Source: Minisyncoccota bacterium | GTDB taxonomy: Bacteria > Patescibacteriota > Minisyncoccia > Phycocordibacterales > GCA-2747955 | Direction: 5' to 3' | Assembly: GCA_938010795.1 (NCBI GenBank) | Contig: CALLVB010000105.1 | Span: forward strand, 1 to 20,497 | Length of the DNA: 20,497 nucleotides | Shown: positions 1 through 6,272 of the stretch, piece by piece | Layout of the letters: each line of letters starts with the position of its first letter | How positions within the stretch are numbered: position 1 is the stretch's first letter | Made by a program: the position numbers and the translations under genes | The notes under the pieces: model-generated | What the model saw: only the letters and a program-made list of their open reading frames with translations | Database searches by the model: none | What the model was told of the DNA's origin: nothing

Positions 1-533
1 AACCATTGATTCTTTGCCATCCAAATATTATTTCTGGGAGAAGGATGGGGAAGAGGAAAGAAATTATCCGGTAAGTATTCTTTATAAGAACGTACCGTTT
101 CTGTAAGAGTACGTTTTTTATTTTCTGATAAATAATAATGTTGTGCATATTGCCCAACTAAAACGATAAGAGGATCACCTTGGAGCAACTCTAGTAGTTG
201 AGGATGCCATTTTTCGGCAAAATCTTTTCGAGGAGGGAGATCTCCAGTTTTTCCTTTTCCTGGGTAGTAAAAGTCCATAGGAATAAGAGCTGTTATCTGT
301 GGGTCATAAAATTCTTCAGCTGTTACACCAAGCCACGCACGGAGCCTTTCTCCGCTTTTGTCATCCCATGGGATACTTGAGGTTTGTGCATAAATACCAG
401 GCGCTTGGCCAATAATAACAATTTTTGACGATGGGGAGATAGTAAACAGGGGTTCCCAGCCTTGGTCTGTAAAAACCTTATTCTCAGGAGAATGTTTAAT
501 CTGTTCTGTAATATCTTGAATCTTTTTATTCAT
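1..533 (-). CDS. Uracil-DNA glycosylase family protein (C-terminus beyond window)
   Basis: This is a base-excision repair type enzyme of the uracil-DNA glycosylase superfamily, which removes uracil from DNA. About 177 residues are visible, reading off the left edge. GQAPG at residues 42-46 matches the water-activating motif region. It is followed by a PWDDKSGERLRAWLG stretch typical of one compact bacterial subfamily. HPSPRN at 163-168 is the DNA-intercalation/catalytic His motif, followed by IWMAKNQW. It is not the classical Ung type; family membership is firm, substrate range is not. The start at 533 is the simplest choice, with an in-frame ATG at 545 as alternative. Neither has a Shine-Dalgarno sequence, and both have weak -10-like boxes just upstream. 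It is divergent from the small gene at 583. Confidence 0.85.
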   Translation of the reverse strand, partial: MNKKIQDITEQIKHSPENKVFTDQGWEPLFTISPSSKIVIIGQAPGIYAQTSSIPWDDKSGERLRAWLGVTAEEFYDPQITALIPMDFYYPGKGKTGDLPPRKDFAEKWHPQLLELLQGDPLIVLVGQYAQHYYLSENKKRTLTETVRSYKEYLPDNFFPLPHPSPRNNIWMAKNQW

Positions 534-566
534 ATCAATAAGCATATCATGCAGGATATTGATTCA

Positions 567-574
567 TGTATAAT
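567..574 (+). promoter_or_regulatory. -10 box for the 583 gene
   Basis: A perfect TATAAT (569-574) is preceded by TG. The ATG lies 8 bases downstream and the seventh base after the box is A, so the transcript would have about a 2-base leader. Confidence 0.6.
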
Positions 575-582
575 CAGAGTAT

Positions 583-762
583 ATGAAAACAATTATGTGT
601 ATTGATTGTGAAAAACAATTTACAGGAGAGACACCAGAAGATGTGATGAAGGCGATGATGCCTCATTACATGTCTGACCACAAAGAAGTAATGGATAAAG
701 GAAATGAAGAGGAGAGGACTAAATGGATGGCAGAGTTTAATAAGCGATGGGGAGAAGTGTAA
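583..762 (+). CDS. Small Cys/His-rich protein, copy 1 (59 aa)
   Basis: This is a 59-residue soluble protein of unknown function. It opens MKTIMCIDCEKQF and has a Cys-x2-Cys pair (C6, C9), a conserved HYMSDHKE histidine pair in the middle and a WMAEFNKRW tail. The Cys pair and spaced His residues suggest a small metal-binding (zinc-ribbon-like) fold, loosely reminiscent of DUF1059-type proteins; that is inference. It is a paralog of the next gene, which begins two bases after this stop, so the pair is probably co-transcribed. A TATAAT box 8 bases upstream of the ATG supports this start and a nearly leaderless mRNA. It is the first gene of a rightward run that may extend to the GtrA gene. Confidence 0.75.
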   Translation: MKTIMCIDCEKQFTGETPEDVMKAMMPHYMSDHKEVMDKGNEEERTKWMAEFNKRWGEV

Positions 763-763
763 T

Positions 764-952
764 ATGATAAGTATGAAACAAGTACAATGTCTGGATTGTG
801 AAAAAATATTTGAGAATGAGGTAGAAATGAATATGTTGCTTGATATGCAGAAGCATTATCTTGCTGATCATAATGAAATTATTACCGGTGTGGATGAGGC
901 AGGGAAGGTCGCGTGGATGATCGAATTTACCAAAAGGTGGAACGCTAACTAA
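764..952 (+). CDS. Small Cys/His-rich protein, copy 2 (62 aa)
   Basis: This 62-residue paralog of the preceding gene shares the C-x2-C-E-K-x-F start (QCLDCEKIF), the HYLADHNEI histidine segment and a WMIEFTKRW tail. The frame is open further upstream to 704, but that region is the coding sequence of the first copy in another frame. I chose ATG 764 because GGGGAGAAG (748-756) sits 7 bases before it and it gives the shared N-terminus. A tandem duplication has diverged in the centre while keeping the putative metal-ligand positions. Function is unknown; metal binding is inferred from the Cys and His spacing only. Confidence 0.75.
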   Translation: MISMKQVQCLDCEKIFENEVEMNMLLDMQKHYLADHNEIITGVDEAGKVAWMIEFTKRWNAN

Positions 953-955
953 AAT
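950..955 (+). promoter_or_regulatory. Possible -10 box overlapping the preceding stop codon
   Basis: TAAAAT begins with the TAA stop of the previous gene and ends 9 bases before ATG 965. The seventh base after the box is A, giving a possible 3-base leader (ACT). It fits the pattern elsewhere in the window but could be chance in AT-rich DNA. Confidence 0.35.
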
Positions 956-964
956 TATAGGACT

Positions 965-1738
965 ATGTTTAAAAAAATATTACCAATACTGGTATTGCTC
1001 GCTTCAGTTGGGCAAGTAGTTGCAGGTGCAACATTAGCAATTGGTGCATTTACAGGTGACTCATATGGAGGCCTCTTTACGTATACCCAACCATCACCAT
1101 TTATTTTCTCAATTTGGGGTCTTATTTACACGCTAGCAATTGTGTATGGAATTTATCAAGTTGTTCCAAGAAACAACAATACATATCTTGAACAAAACAG
1201 AATGTATGCACTTGTTGCGTTTGTTGGATCAGGAGTATGGTTATATTTTGCAGGAACGGGTGATGAGCTCAAGTGGGTAACAGTACCAATATTAATTATT
1301 ATTGCTGCTGCACTTTGTAAGGCAGTCATGGTTAAACATGATGAATCTCTCGGTCTCTGGGAGACCGTTGCTTCACACAAAGCACTATTCCCATATGCTG
1401 CATGGACAGCAATTGCGATGTTTGTGAACATTCACACTATTATTTTGCAGTATGGGCTTATCACAAGTGTGACGGTGAACTTGGTTTTAGGATTGTTATT
1501 ATGGGTTGGAATAATTTGTGTTCACTCAGAAGTATTAAAGAGAGTGGGGTACAGCATCTGGTTTGGAGCAGTTGCAATGTGGGCATTGTTTGGAATCGTA
1601 GTCGCGAATGCTACTGATTCTCAAGGTTCTATAATTGTAGTGGTGTTCTCATCTGTGGCTCTTTTATATTTCGTATACCTACAATTGACTAAGAACATCA
1701 AGATCCAAGAATTATGGAATACAAAAAAAGAAAAATAA
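965..1738 (+). CDS. TspO/MBR-like multi-pass membrane protein
   Basis: This 257-residue protein is almost entirely hydrophobic, with about seven predicted membrane helices. Residues around 44-65 read PFIFSIWGLIYTLAIVYGIY, the hallmark of TspO/MBR (tryptophan-rich sensory) proteins and their longer relatives, followed by alternating helices and short loops with a lysine-rich tail. Classical TspO is about 160 residues with five helices, so this belongs to the longer branch. Family members bind porphyrins and other small hydrophobic molecules; the ligand here is unknown. No Shine-Dalgarno is evident. The start is supported by position and by a -10-like box. It overlaps the downstream GtrA frame by 25 bases, suggesting co-transcription. 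Confidence 0.75.
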   Translation: MFKKILPILVLLASVGQVVAGATLAIGAFTGDSYGGLFTYTQPSPFIFSIWGLIYTLAIVYGIYQVVPRNNNTYLEQNRMYALVAFVGSGVWLYFAGTGDELKWVTVPILIIIAAALCKAVMVKHDESLGLWETVASHKALFPYAAWTAIAMFVNIHTIILQYGLITSVTVNLVLGLLLWVGIICVHSEVLKRVGYSIWFGAVAMWALFGIVVANATDSQGSIIVVVFSSVALLYFVYLQLTKNIKIQELWNTKKEK

Positions 1739-2139
1739 ATTTCTTTTCACAAGAGGAGATGAATAGAGGATGGAAATATTTAGGTGTGGGAATAATTACG
1801 TTTCTACTCGACTTGCTTCTACTTTTTATATTTGTTGAGTTTCTTTTTTTAAGAGAATTTCTTGCTGCCGGGGTTTCTTTTTCTTTAATGACGACCTTAA
1901 ATTACCTACTAAACCGAAAATATGCTTTTGCCGGCTCAGAGATACAGCTCAAAAAAGGATATTTATTTTTTATTTTTTTTGCAGTCTTAGGAGTATTGAC
2001 GACCAGTATTTGTATGTTTCTTGCTGTTGATGTGTGGACGTTTCATTATCTGGTATCAAGGGTTATTATCGCTGTATTTGTAAGTATAGGTACGTACTTT
2101 CTAAATTACTATTTTACATTCAAACTTAATACTATATAA
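1714..2139 (+). CDS. GtrA-like membrane protein
   Basis: This 141-residue protein has four transmembrane helices and the GtrA/DPMS (PF04138) pattern: a first helix WKYLGVGIITFLLDLLLLF, a second ending near SLMTTLNYLLNRKYAFA, and a final helix ending GTYFLNYYFTF. The N-R-x-Y-F/A-F signature after helix 2 and N-x-x-F at the end are typical. GtrA proteins are thought to move or present polyprenyl-linked sugars across the membrane during cell-surface glycosylation. The start at 1714 overlaps the TspO-like gene. ATG 1759 (MNRGWKY) is an alternative; AGAGGAG abuts it too closely for a normal ribosome site. It ends at a terminator shared with the opposing small gene. Confidence 0.85.
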   Translation: MEYKKRKINFFSQEEMNRGWKYLGVGIITFLLDLLLLFIFVEFLFLREFLAAGVSFSLMTTLNYLLNRKYAFAGSEIQLKKGYLFFIFFAVLGVLTTSICMFLAVDVWTFHYLVSRVIIAVFVSIGTYFLNYYFTFKLNTI

Positions 2140-2166
2140 AAAAAATGAGCGTACGCCCGTTTTTTC
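2140..2166. terminator. Bidirectional terminator between converging genes
   Basis: An A-run, a short GC-rich imperfect inverted repeat centred on GCGTACGC, and a T-run lie exactly between the two converging stop codons. The symmetry suits both strands. Confidence 0.65.
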
Positions 2167-2167
2167 T

Positions 2168-2374
2168 TTATCCAATAAATAATAGTATCTCTAAAATAAA
2201 CGCAATAAGAATTAATATAATACCAACCCATCCCACCTGGTGCTCATATTTCATTGCCTTAAATACAGCCTCATCAATTTTATGTTCATGCCTAAAGCGA
2301 TGATGAACATTAAGTGCTGCATATGCGATAAGGAGTGTACCAGATGTGTTAAGTATAAGTGCAAGTAATTCCAT
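2168..2374 (-). CDS. Two-helix small membrane protein (68 aa)
   Basis: This unrecognised 68-residue protein begins MELLALILNTSGTLLIAY. It has an N-terminal hydrophobic helix, a basic/acidic middle (HHRFRHEHKIDEAVFKAMK) and a C-terminal helix ending EILLFIG, giving a hairpin topology. The frame is open to ATG 2410, but ATG 2374 is preferred: the first helix starts there and a TGCTATCAT extended -10 lies 9 bases upstream, which leaves no room for a longer product. Function is unknown. Confidence 0.6.
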   Translation of the reverse strand: MELLALILNTSGTLLIAYAALNVHHRFRHEHKIDEAVFKAMKYEHQVGWVGIILILIAFILEILLFIG

Positions 2375-2383
2375 GATTCTGTA

Positions 2384-2392
2384 ATGATAGCA
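2384..2392 (-). promoter_or_regulatory. Extended -10 for the 2374 gene
   Basis: TGCTATCAT on the minus strand, with 9 bases to ATG and A as the seventh base after the box, predicts a 3-base leader (ATC). Confidence 0.5.
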
Positions 2393-2398
2393 GAATTT

Positions 2399-2407
2399 TG
2401 TTATACT
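2399..2407 (+). promoter_or_regulatory. Extended -10 for the 2435 gene
   Basis: TGTTATACT preceded by TTT, the recurring motif in this window. The predicted start near 2414 leaves a leader of about 21 bases without a Shine-Dalgarno sequence. TACAAT at 2416-2421 is a weaker alternative. Confidence 0.55.
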
Positions 2408-2434
2408 CAAAATATTACAATCTAGCCGTTATAT

Positions 2435-4399
2435 ATGAAAAGAATCACATCATTATTCATGCTTATTGCATTTTTCTTCTCACCACTGTCATCGGTGTTT
2501 GCAGAACTTACGCGCGATGAACAGGTAGAGTTATTACGAGCAGAGATAACACGAGTAACCGGACAACTCAATGCTATCTTAGAAGAGCGAGTGTACGAGG
2601 GGTATTCACTTATTTTGAAAGATAGAGGGGAGTCTACTCAACCACTGAGAATTGGTGATAGAGGAACACAAGTTATTGAGTTACAAAAACTATTAACACG
2701 AGAGGGTGTATACACAGGTCCAACAACTGGTTATTACGGACCGCTTACAGATGCTGCAGTTGCTGCATTTGAAGAGAAGTATAAATTTTATCTTGATAAG
2801 CATGTTATAAGTCCTGCAGGCAAGACAGTGGGTGATTCGTCTTATAATTTTTCATTTGAAAAGGGAGAAGTTGGAGTAGCCCCAGTGGTATCAGTTGATA
2901 CACAAAGTGATATTGAATTTACTCGTGATGTACTGCGGGCAACATACGGAGACATCGATAAATACAAACAAGATATTGTGATCACACTGAAGGCAACTGA
3001 TGGTGTTGCATACGGAGAGATGGCGTTAGGAATAGAGTCAGTGGTAGATGCTGAAAAAGAAGAGGTATATATGTTTATTGGAGGTGATGTGGCATATGAT
3101 TTAGGTTTCTTGGCTTCAGGTGAGGGAGAAATAGAGGCTGAGATATTATTATCTCGAGAGGGAATGTTTGTAAGAGCTGAAGAAACAGATCTATTTCCGA
3201 TTCCAGCTGAGTACAGCGACTATTTTGGAGAGTGGATTGGTATCGAGTTTGATGAGTTGAGCAAACTTGTAGATGTAGAAAGTGAGCAAGAATTTGAAGA
3301 CGTACTAGAAGAAGCTTTCGATCAAATGTTCAGCCCAGACGCACAGGTCGAGGCATATGATATGTTCCCATTTTACGCAATTGACACCTCCTCTCAAGAG
3401 CAAAATACAGTTCTCACTAGAAGTGAAGGAGAAGAGGTATACACATATGACATCAGGTTTGATCTTAATAATTTTGAAGACCTTACGCGTGCACTCAATG
3501 AGTCAAATGAGGGCTTGGTAGATTACCAAGTGTCTGACTTGGTGGAAGTTGCAGAGATATTTGGAGATGCGTTAGATTCGTTAGAACTTTCTGTCGATGT
3601 GACGGAGAGCCTAAAATTACTAAATCTTGACCTGGATTTCTCTCAAACTGAACGAACAGATCTTGGAACGACTCAAATTGAAGTGAATGTTGAAATGAGT
3701 AACCAGTTTGGACAGGGTACAGTACCAAACGCTCCTCGAGATTATATTAATCTTATTGATCTGTTCGAAGAGTTGGCTGAATTAGAGGAGATAGATAACC
3801 CGAACATCTCAGTGTTCAGCACTACTGATCAAGTAGATAACATATCTGTAGTGTTATATGAAGATTATGTATTGGGGGATGAACTTGCTGACATTAATAT
3901 CATTGCTTACATTGATCAACAGTGTCCATTTTGTAAACGGTTTCATGATGATGTATTTACTAATTTAGTTGAGGAATATAAAAATAAAGAAGTCGGTTTT
4001 GTGCTAAGACCATTCCCACTCGACAAACCGTTTACCAACGAGATTCATCAAAATGCTACGGAGTACGCTCTTGGTGCAGAATGTGCAGGGTACTTGGGTG
4101 ATACAGATGGGTATTATGATTTTATCGATGAAGTATTTGCAAACGATTTCGTTCATTCAGTACGAGGTGCTGATCTGGAAAATAGTCTGACACTATTTGC
4201 AAATAGGGCTGGGGTAGACAGTGATGAGTTTAGAGAGTGTTATGCAGAAGAGGATTTCGAATACATACAAAATGTTTTTGATGCTGTTTCTGGAGAAGTA
4301 CAAGGTACACCATCGGTATATATTCAATATGGTGATGATGTATATAGGACTGTTCCTAATTACGATATGATTAATTCACAACTTCAGCAATTGCTGTAA
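2435..4399 (+). CDS. Secreted peptidoglycan-binding/DsbA-like thiol oxidoreductase fusion
   Basis: This 654-residue exported protein has a Sec signal peptide (residues 1-23, cleavage likely after SSVFA), a short helical segment, and a peptidoglycan-binding type 1 domain at about 68-118 (LRIGDRGTQVIELQKLL then YYGPLTDAAVAAFEEKY). A long acidic middle region of unknown fold (about 150-470) follows. The C-terminus is a thioredoxin/DsbA-like domain with redox motif C497-P-F-C500, an inserted helical part, and cis-Pro motif GTPS (P626). The likely role is thiol-disulfide exchange on exported proteins while held at the cell wall. The acidic middle may be a substrate or scaffold module; I cannot assign it. 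A strong terminator follows directly. The architecture is clear, the physiological partner unknown. Confidence 0.85.
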   Translation: MKRITSLFMLIAFFFSPLSSVFAELTRDEQVELLRAEITRVTGQLNAILEERVYEGYSLILKDRGESTQPLRIGDRGTQVIELQKLLTREGVYTGPTTGYYGPLTDAAVAAFEEKYKFYLDKHVISPAGKTVGDSSYNFSFEKGEVGVAPVVSVDTQSDIEFTRDVLRATYGDIDKYKQDIVITLKATDGVAYGEMALGIESVVDAEKEEVYMFIGGDVAYDLGFLASGEGEIEAEILLSREGMFVRAEETDLFPIPAEYSDYFGEWIGIEFDELSKLVDVESEQEFEDVLEEAFDQMFSPDAQVEAYDMFPFYAIDTSSQEQNTVLTRSEGEEVYTYDIRFDLNNFEDLTRALNESNEGLVDYQVSDLVEVAEIFGDALDSLELSVDVTESLKLLNLDLDFSQTERTDLGTTQIEVNVEMSNQFGQGTVPNAPRDYINLIDLFEELAELEEIDNPNISVFSTTDQVDNISVVLYEDYVLGDELADINIIAYIDQQCPFCKRFHDDVFTNLVEEYKNKEVGFVLRPFPLDKPFTNEIHQNATEYALGAECAGYLGDTDGYYDFIDEVFANDFVHSVRGADLENSLTLFANRAGVDSDEFRECYAEEDFEYIQNVFDAVSGEVQGTPSVYIQYGDDVYRTVPNYDMINSQLQQLL

Positions 4400-4403
4400 A
4401 TCT

Positions 4404-4439
4404 AAAAACAACCGCGCCCCAGGGCGCGGTTGTTTTTTT
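4404..4439. terminator. Strong bidirectional terminator
   Basis: An A-run, then a near-perfect GC-rich hairpin (AACCGCGCCC / GGGCGCGGTT), then seven T residues. It closes the 2435 gene and, on the other strand, transcription leaving the tRNA-Thr spacer. Confidence 0.9.
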
Positions 4440-4456
4440 GAGCCACCTCGCAGAAT
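4437..4456. repeat. Duplicate of the tRNA-Thr 3' end
   Basis: Twenty bases identical to 4658-4677, which cover the discriminator, 3' acceptor strand and part of the T-stem of tRNA-Thr. The copy has the same orientation as the tRNA, lies 221 bases away and stops abruptly within the T arm. It resembles an attachment-site duplication or recombination scar. Confidence 0.8.
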
Positions 4457-4634
4457 GGACGCCAGGTCAAATTCGCTTTGCTTATAAGAACTCGCTGTCC
4501 CGACGTTCAGACACTCACGTTGTTCGTGTATATTCACTTTTTTGACCTAGATTTTATTCATAAAATCGGGAATGCTCTTGTGGTGCAATTCTACACATGA
4601 GTAAATAAATTTACTCATTGAGGTGACACAAAGT
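4457..4634. other. Hairpin-rich intergenic spacer, no gene seen
   Basis: No convincing reading frame. It holds several short inverted repeats: AGGTCAA/TTGACCT (4464-4470 and 4542-4548), GATTTTA/TAAAATC around 4551-4568, and ATGAGTAAAT/ATTTACTCAT around 4598-4619. Bases 4460-4501 on the minus strand resemble 18287-18335, described as a separate repeat. Confidence 0.5.
4460..4501 (-). repeat. tRNA-linked element, copy 1
   Basis: Minus-strand blocks GGGACAGCGAGTTCTTA (4501-4485) and CGAATTTGACCTGGCG (4475-4460) recur with few differences at 18287-18303 and 18319-18335. It abuts the duplicated tRNA-Thr 3' fragment. Confidence 0.55.
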
Positions 4635-4654
4635 AAAAAGCCCTTGCGGACTTT
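4635..4654 (-). terminator. tRNA-Thr terminator
   Basis: On the minus strand AAAGTCC, loop GCAA, GGGCTTTTT begins a few bases after the tRNA 3' end: a six-pair stem followed by T residues. Confidence 0.75.
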
Positions 4655-4661
4655 CTCTTTG

Positions 4662-4734
4662 AGCCACCTCGCAGAATTGAACTGCGGACCTCATCCTTAC
4701 CATGGATGCGCTCTACCAACTGAGCTAAGGCGGC
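4662..4734 (-). tRNA. tRNA-Thr (anticodon GGT)
   Basis: A 73-base cloverleaf reads on the minus strand. The acceptor GCCGCCT pairs with AGGTGGC (one G-T pair). The D arm is GCTC/GAGC and the anticodon stem CATCC/GGATG holds loop ATGGTAA, so the anticodon is GGT and reads ACC/ACT threonine codons. The T arm is CGCAG/CTGCG. The discriminator base is T and CCA is not encoded, so the tail must be added enzymatically. It is divergent from the peroxiredoxin gene. Confidence 0.95.
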
Positions 4735-4748
4735 ACGGAACAAGTACG

Positions 4749-4757
4749 AGTTTACCA
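4749..4757 (-). promoter_or_regulatory. Possible promoter of tRNA-Thr
   Basis: TGGTAAACT on the minus strand, an extended -10-like box 14 bases before the tRNA 5' end. Confidence 0.35.
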
Positions 4758-4769
4758 TAGATGAAACGG

Positions 4770-4778
4770 TGTTAAAAT
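4770..4778 (+). promoter_or_regulatory. Extended -10 for the peroxiredoxin gene
   Basis: TGTTAAAAT, with 9 bases to ATG 4788 and A as the seventh base after the box, predicts a 3-base leader (ATT). Confidence 0.5.
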
Positions 4779-4787
4779 ATAAAGATT

Positions 4788-5246
4788 ATGGAAAACAAAC
4801 AAGCACCAAAATTTACTATACCTAATCAACACGGAGAGAAAGTTTCATTAACAAAAGAACTAAAACAACATATGGTATTGCTTTATTTCTATCCAAAAGA
4901 TATGACCTCTGGGTGTACCCTGGAGGGGATAGGCTTTTCAGAAAGAATTAAAAAGTTCAAAAAAGCAGGAGTAGTGGTATTTGGAGTGTCAGCAGACTCA
5001 GTTGACCGACATGTCAAGTTCTGCGAGAAAGAATCTCTCGCTATTGATTTACTGTCAGATGAAGATAAAAAAGTATGTGAAAAATATGGGGTATGGATCG
5101 AGAAATCTATGTATGGGAAAAAGTATATGGGGATCTCAAGAGAATCATTTTTAATTGGACAGAATGGGAAAGTTATTAAACATTGGAGTAAAGTAAAACC
5201 AGCAATACATCCAGAGGAAGTACTAGAATATATCCACTCTTTGTAA
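4788..5246 (+). CDS. Peroxiredoxin, BCP/AhpC-TSA family
   Basis: This 152-residue thioredoxin-fold peroxidase reduces hydroperoxides using a reactive cysteine. The N-terminal APKFTIPNQHGEKVSL is the family opening. YFYPKDMTSGCTLEG places the peroxidatic Cys at residue 43, next to the conserved Pro/Thr environment. Typical bacterioferritin comigratory proteins carry a resolving Cys five residues later (CTxEAC); here that position is isoleucine (CTLEGI), so resolution would use C79 or C95, or the enzyme is 1-Cys. Length is normal for the family. It has no Shine-Dalgarno; a -10 box 9 bases upstream suggests a near-leaderless message. Nearby exported DsbA-like and peroxidase genes suggest coping with oxidants, but they are not one operon. 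Confidence 0.9.
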   Translation: MENKQAPKFTIPNQHGEKVSLTKELKQHMVLLYFYPKDMTSGCTLEGIGFSERIKKFKKAGVVVFGVSADSVDRHVKFCEKESLAIDLLSDEDKKVCEKYGVWIEKSMYGKKYMGISRESFLIGQNGKVIKHWSKVKPAIHPEEVLEYIHSL

Positions 5247-5295
5247 TTGCCTAAATCGTCACGACATGTAGGATATAGAGAGGTGCCTTGGTGGG

Positions 5296-5301
5296 TATAC
5301 T
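5296..5301 (+). promoter_or_regulatory. -10 box for the 5325 gene
   Basis: TATACT with predicted start at A5308 (seventh base). This gives a 17-base leader that contains AGGAGG, so this promoter serves a Shine-Dalgarno gene. Confidence 0.55.
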
Positions 5302-5324
5302 ATTAAAATAGCTAGGAGGCTGAT

Positions 5325-5468
5325 ATGGGAAATTTTTTTGGAAACTTTTTCAGTAGTTTATCGTTACCTCAATTTTTTGCTTTGATCGTGGTTGCTGTAA
5401 GTGCGTGTTGTGTAATTGGATATCGTTGGTATAACAGGCATGATAATAAGACTCGTCCATGGCAATAA
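5325..5468 (+). CDS. Single-helix membrane micro-protein (47 aa)
   Basis: A 47-residue product starting MGNFFGNFFSSLSLPQFF, continuing with one hydrophobic helix (ALIVVAVSACCVIGY) and a short charged tail RWYNRHDNKTRPWQ. It is unrecognised, but the gene is complete: a TATACT box, AGGAGG (5314-5319) spaced 5 bases from ATG, an open frame, TAA and an immediate hairpin terminator. The strong ribosome site, rare in this window, argues that it is translated, perhaps abundantly. Topology would be N-out or N-in with a short basic cytoplasmic tail. Function is unknown. Confidence 0.65.
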   Translation: MGNFFGNFFSSLSLPQFFALIVVAVSACCVIGYRWYNRHDNKTRPWQ

Positions 5469-5496
5469 AAAAGCCCGGCTTTATGTCGGGCTTTTG
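5467..5496 (+). terminator. Terminator fused to the rsmI promoter
   Basis: AAAAGCCCG (5469-5477) pairs with CGGGCTTTT (5487-5495) around a 9-base loop. Its T-tract runs straight into TGCTATACT, the -10 of rsmI. Confidence 0.85.
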
Positions 5497-5503
5497 CTAT
5501 ACT
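5495..5503 (+). promoter_or_regulatory. rsmI: Extended -10 for rsmI
   Basis: TGCTATACT with 6 bases to ATG 5510: the seventh base is the A of the start codon, predicting a fully leaderless mRNA. The TG overlaps the upstream terminator's T-tract. Confidence 0.7.
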
Positions 5504-5509
5504 TCATCC

Positions 5510-6193
5510 ATGACAGCAAAACTATACATCGTTGCAACTCCTATTGGGAATTTAGAAGACATTACTTTGCGTGCATTAAGAACTTTGCGTGAAGCGGATG
5601 TTGTTTTGTGTGAAGATACTCGTGTGACAGGAAAGTTGTTGCACCATTATGAAATTAAGGCAGATATGATTTCATATCATGCAAACTCGAAATTGGCGAA
5701 GAGTGATAAAATTCTTGACTTGCTACGTGAGGGTAAAGAGCTCGCACTTGTCTCTGATGCGGGTACACCTACTATTTCTGACCCAGGTGTACAACTTATT
5801 GATTTAATCACCACACAAAATCTCGAGGTAGAAGTCATTCCTGTTCCTGGTGCGTCAGCATTAATTACGGCACTCTCTGTGTCAGGATTCTCAGGGAATC
5901 AATTTACCTTCTTTGGTTTTATTCCACACAAAAAAGGAAGGAAAACATTATTCGTAGAAATGGAGGGTAATCACCGTATCTCAATTGCATACGAATCTCC
6001 CCACAGGATAACCAAGACACTAGAGTCACTGACTGAATTATTACATGATGACAGAGAGGTAGTGATCGGGCGTGAATTGACTAAGATGTTTGAACAAGTA
6101 GTGCGGGGAACTGCCATGGAGGTAAAAACATATTTTGAAGAAAATCCAGGGAAAGTAAAAGGAGAGTTTGTATTACTTATTTCAGGAAAATAA
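5510..6193 (+). CDS. rsmI: 16S rRNA (cytidine1402-2'-O)-methyltransferase RsmI
   Basis: This 227-residue enzyme methylates the ribose of C1402 in the 30S decoding centre using S-adenosylmethionine. Family motifs appear in order: LYIVATPIGNLEDITLRAL (5-23), VLCEDTR (32-38), the SAM-binding segment LVSDAGTPTISDPG (80-93), PVPGASALITALSVSG, a GFIPHKKGRK loop, ESPHR and GRELTK. The frame extends upstream to 5459, but that region is the terminator and the end of the 47-residue gene. ATG 5510 (MTAKLYIV) matches the family N-terminus and sits exactly 6 bases after an extended -10. It is shorter than the enterobacterial enzyme because the C-terminal extension is missing, common in compact genomes. 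A hairpin terminator follows. Confidence 0.95.
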   Translation: MTAKLYIVATPIGNLEDITLRALRTLREADVVLCEDTRVTGKLLHHYEIKADMISYHANSKLAKSDKILDLLREGKELALVSDAGTPTISDPGVQLIDLITTQNLEVEVIPVPGASALITALSVSGFSGNQFTFFGFIPHKKGRKTLFVEMEGNHRISIAYESPHRITKTLESLTELLHDDREVVIGRELTKMFEQVVRGTAMEVKTYFEENPGKVKGEFVLLISGK

Positions 6194-6219
6194 AATACTC
6201 ATTAAATGAGTATTTTTTT
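6192..6219 (+). terminator. rsmI terminator
   Basis: AAAATACTCAT / ATGAGTATTTT (6192-6202 and 6206-6216) with a 3-base loop and a T-run. It overlaps the rsmI stop codon. Confidence 0.85.
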
Positions 6220-6257
6220 GTACACAGATTCATTTCATAAAAATGCACAGGGCAGCA

Positions 6258-6263
6258 TATAAT
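6258..6263 (+). promoter_or_regulatory. glmS: -10 box for glmS
   Basis: Perfect TATAAT with 9 bases to ATG 6273. The seventh base after the box is A, predicting a 3-base leader (ACT). Confidence 0.65.
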
Positions 6264-6272
6264 CAAATAACT

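Noticed and set aside
198..380. A 60-codon plus-strand frame
   Set aside because: It is the antisense shadow of the uracil-DNA glycosylase gene, whose motifs are clear on the minus strand.
4437..4734. Intact integrative element at tRNA-Thr
   Set aside because: Only a 20-base duplication is present, with no integrase or cargo gene; it is reported as a repeat, not a mobile element.
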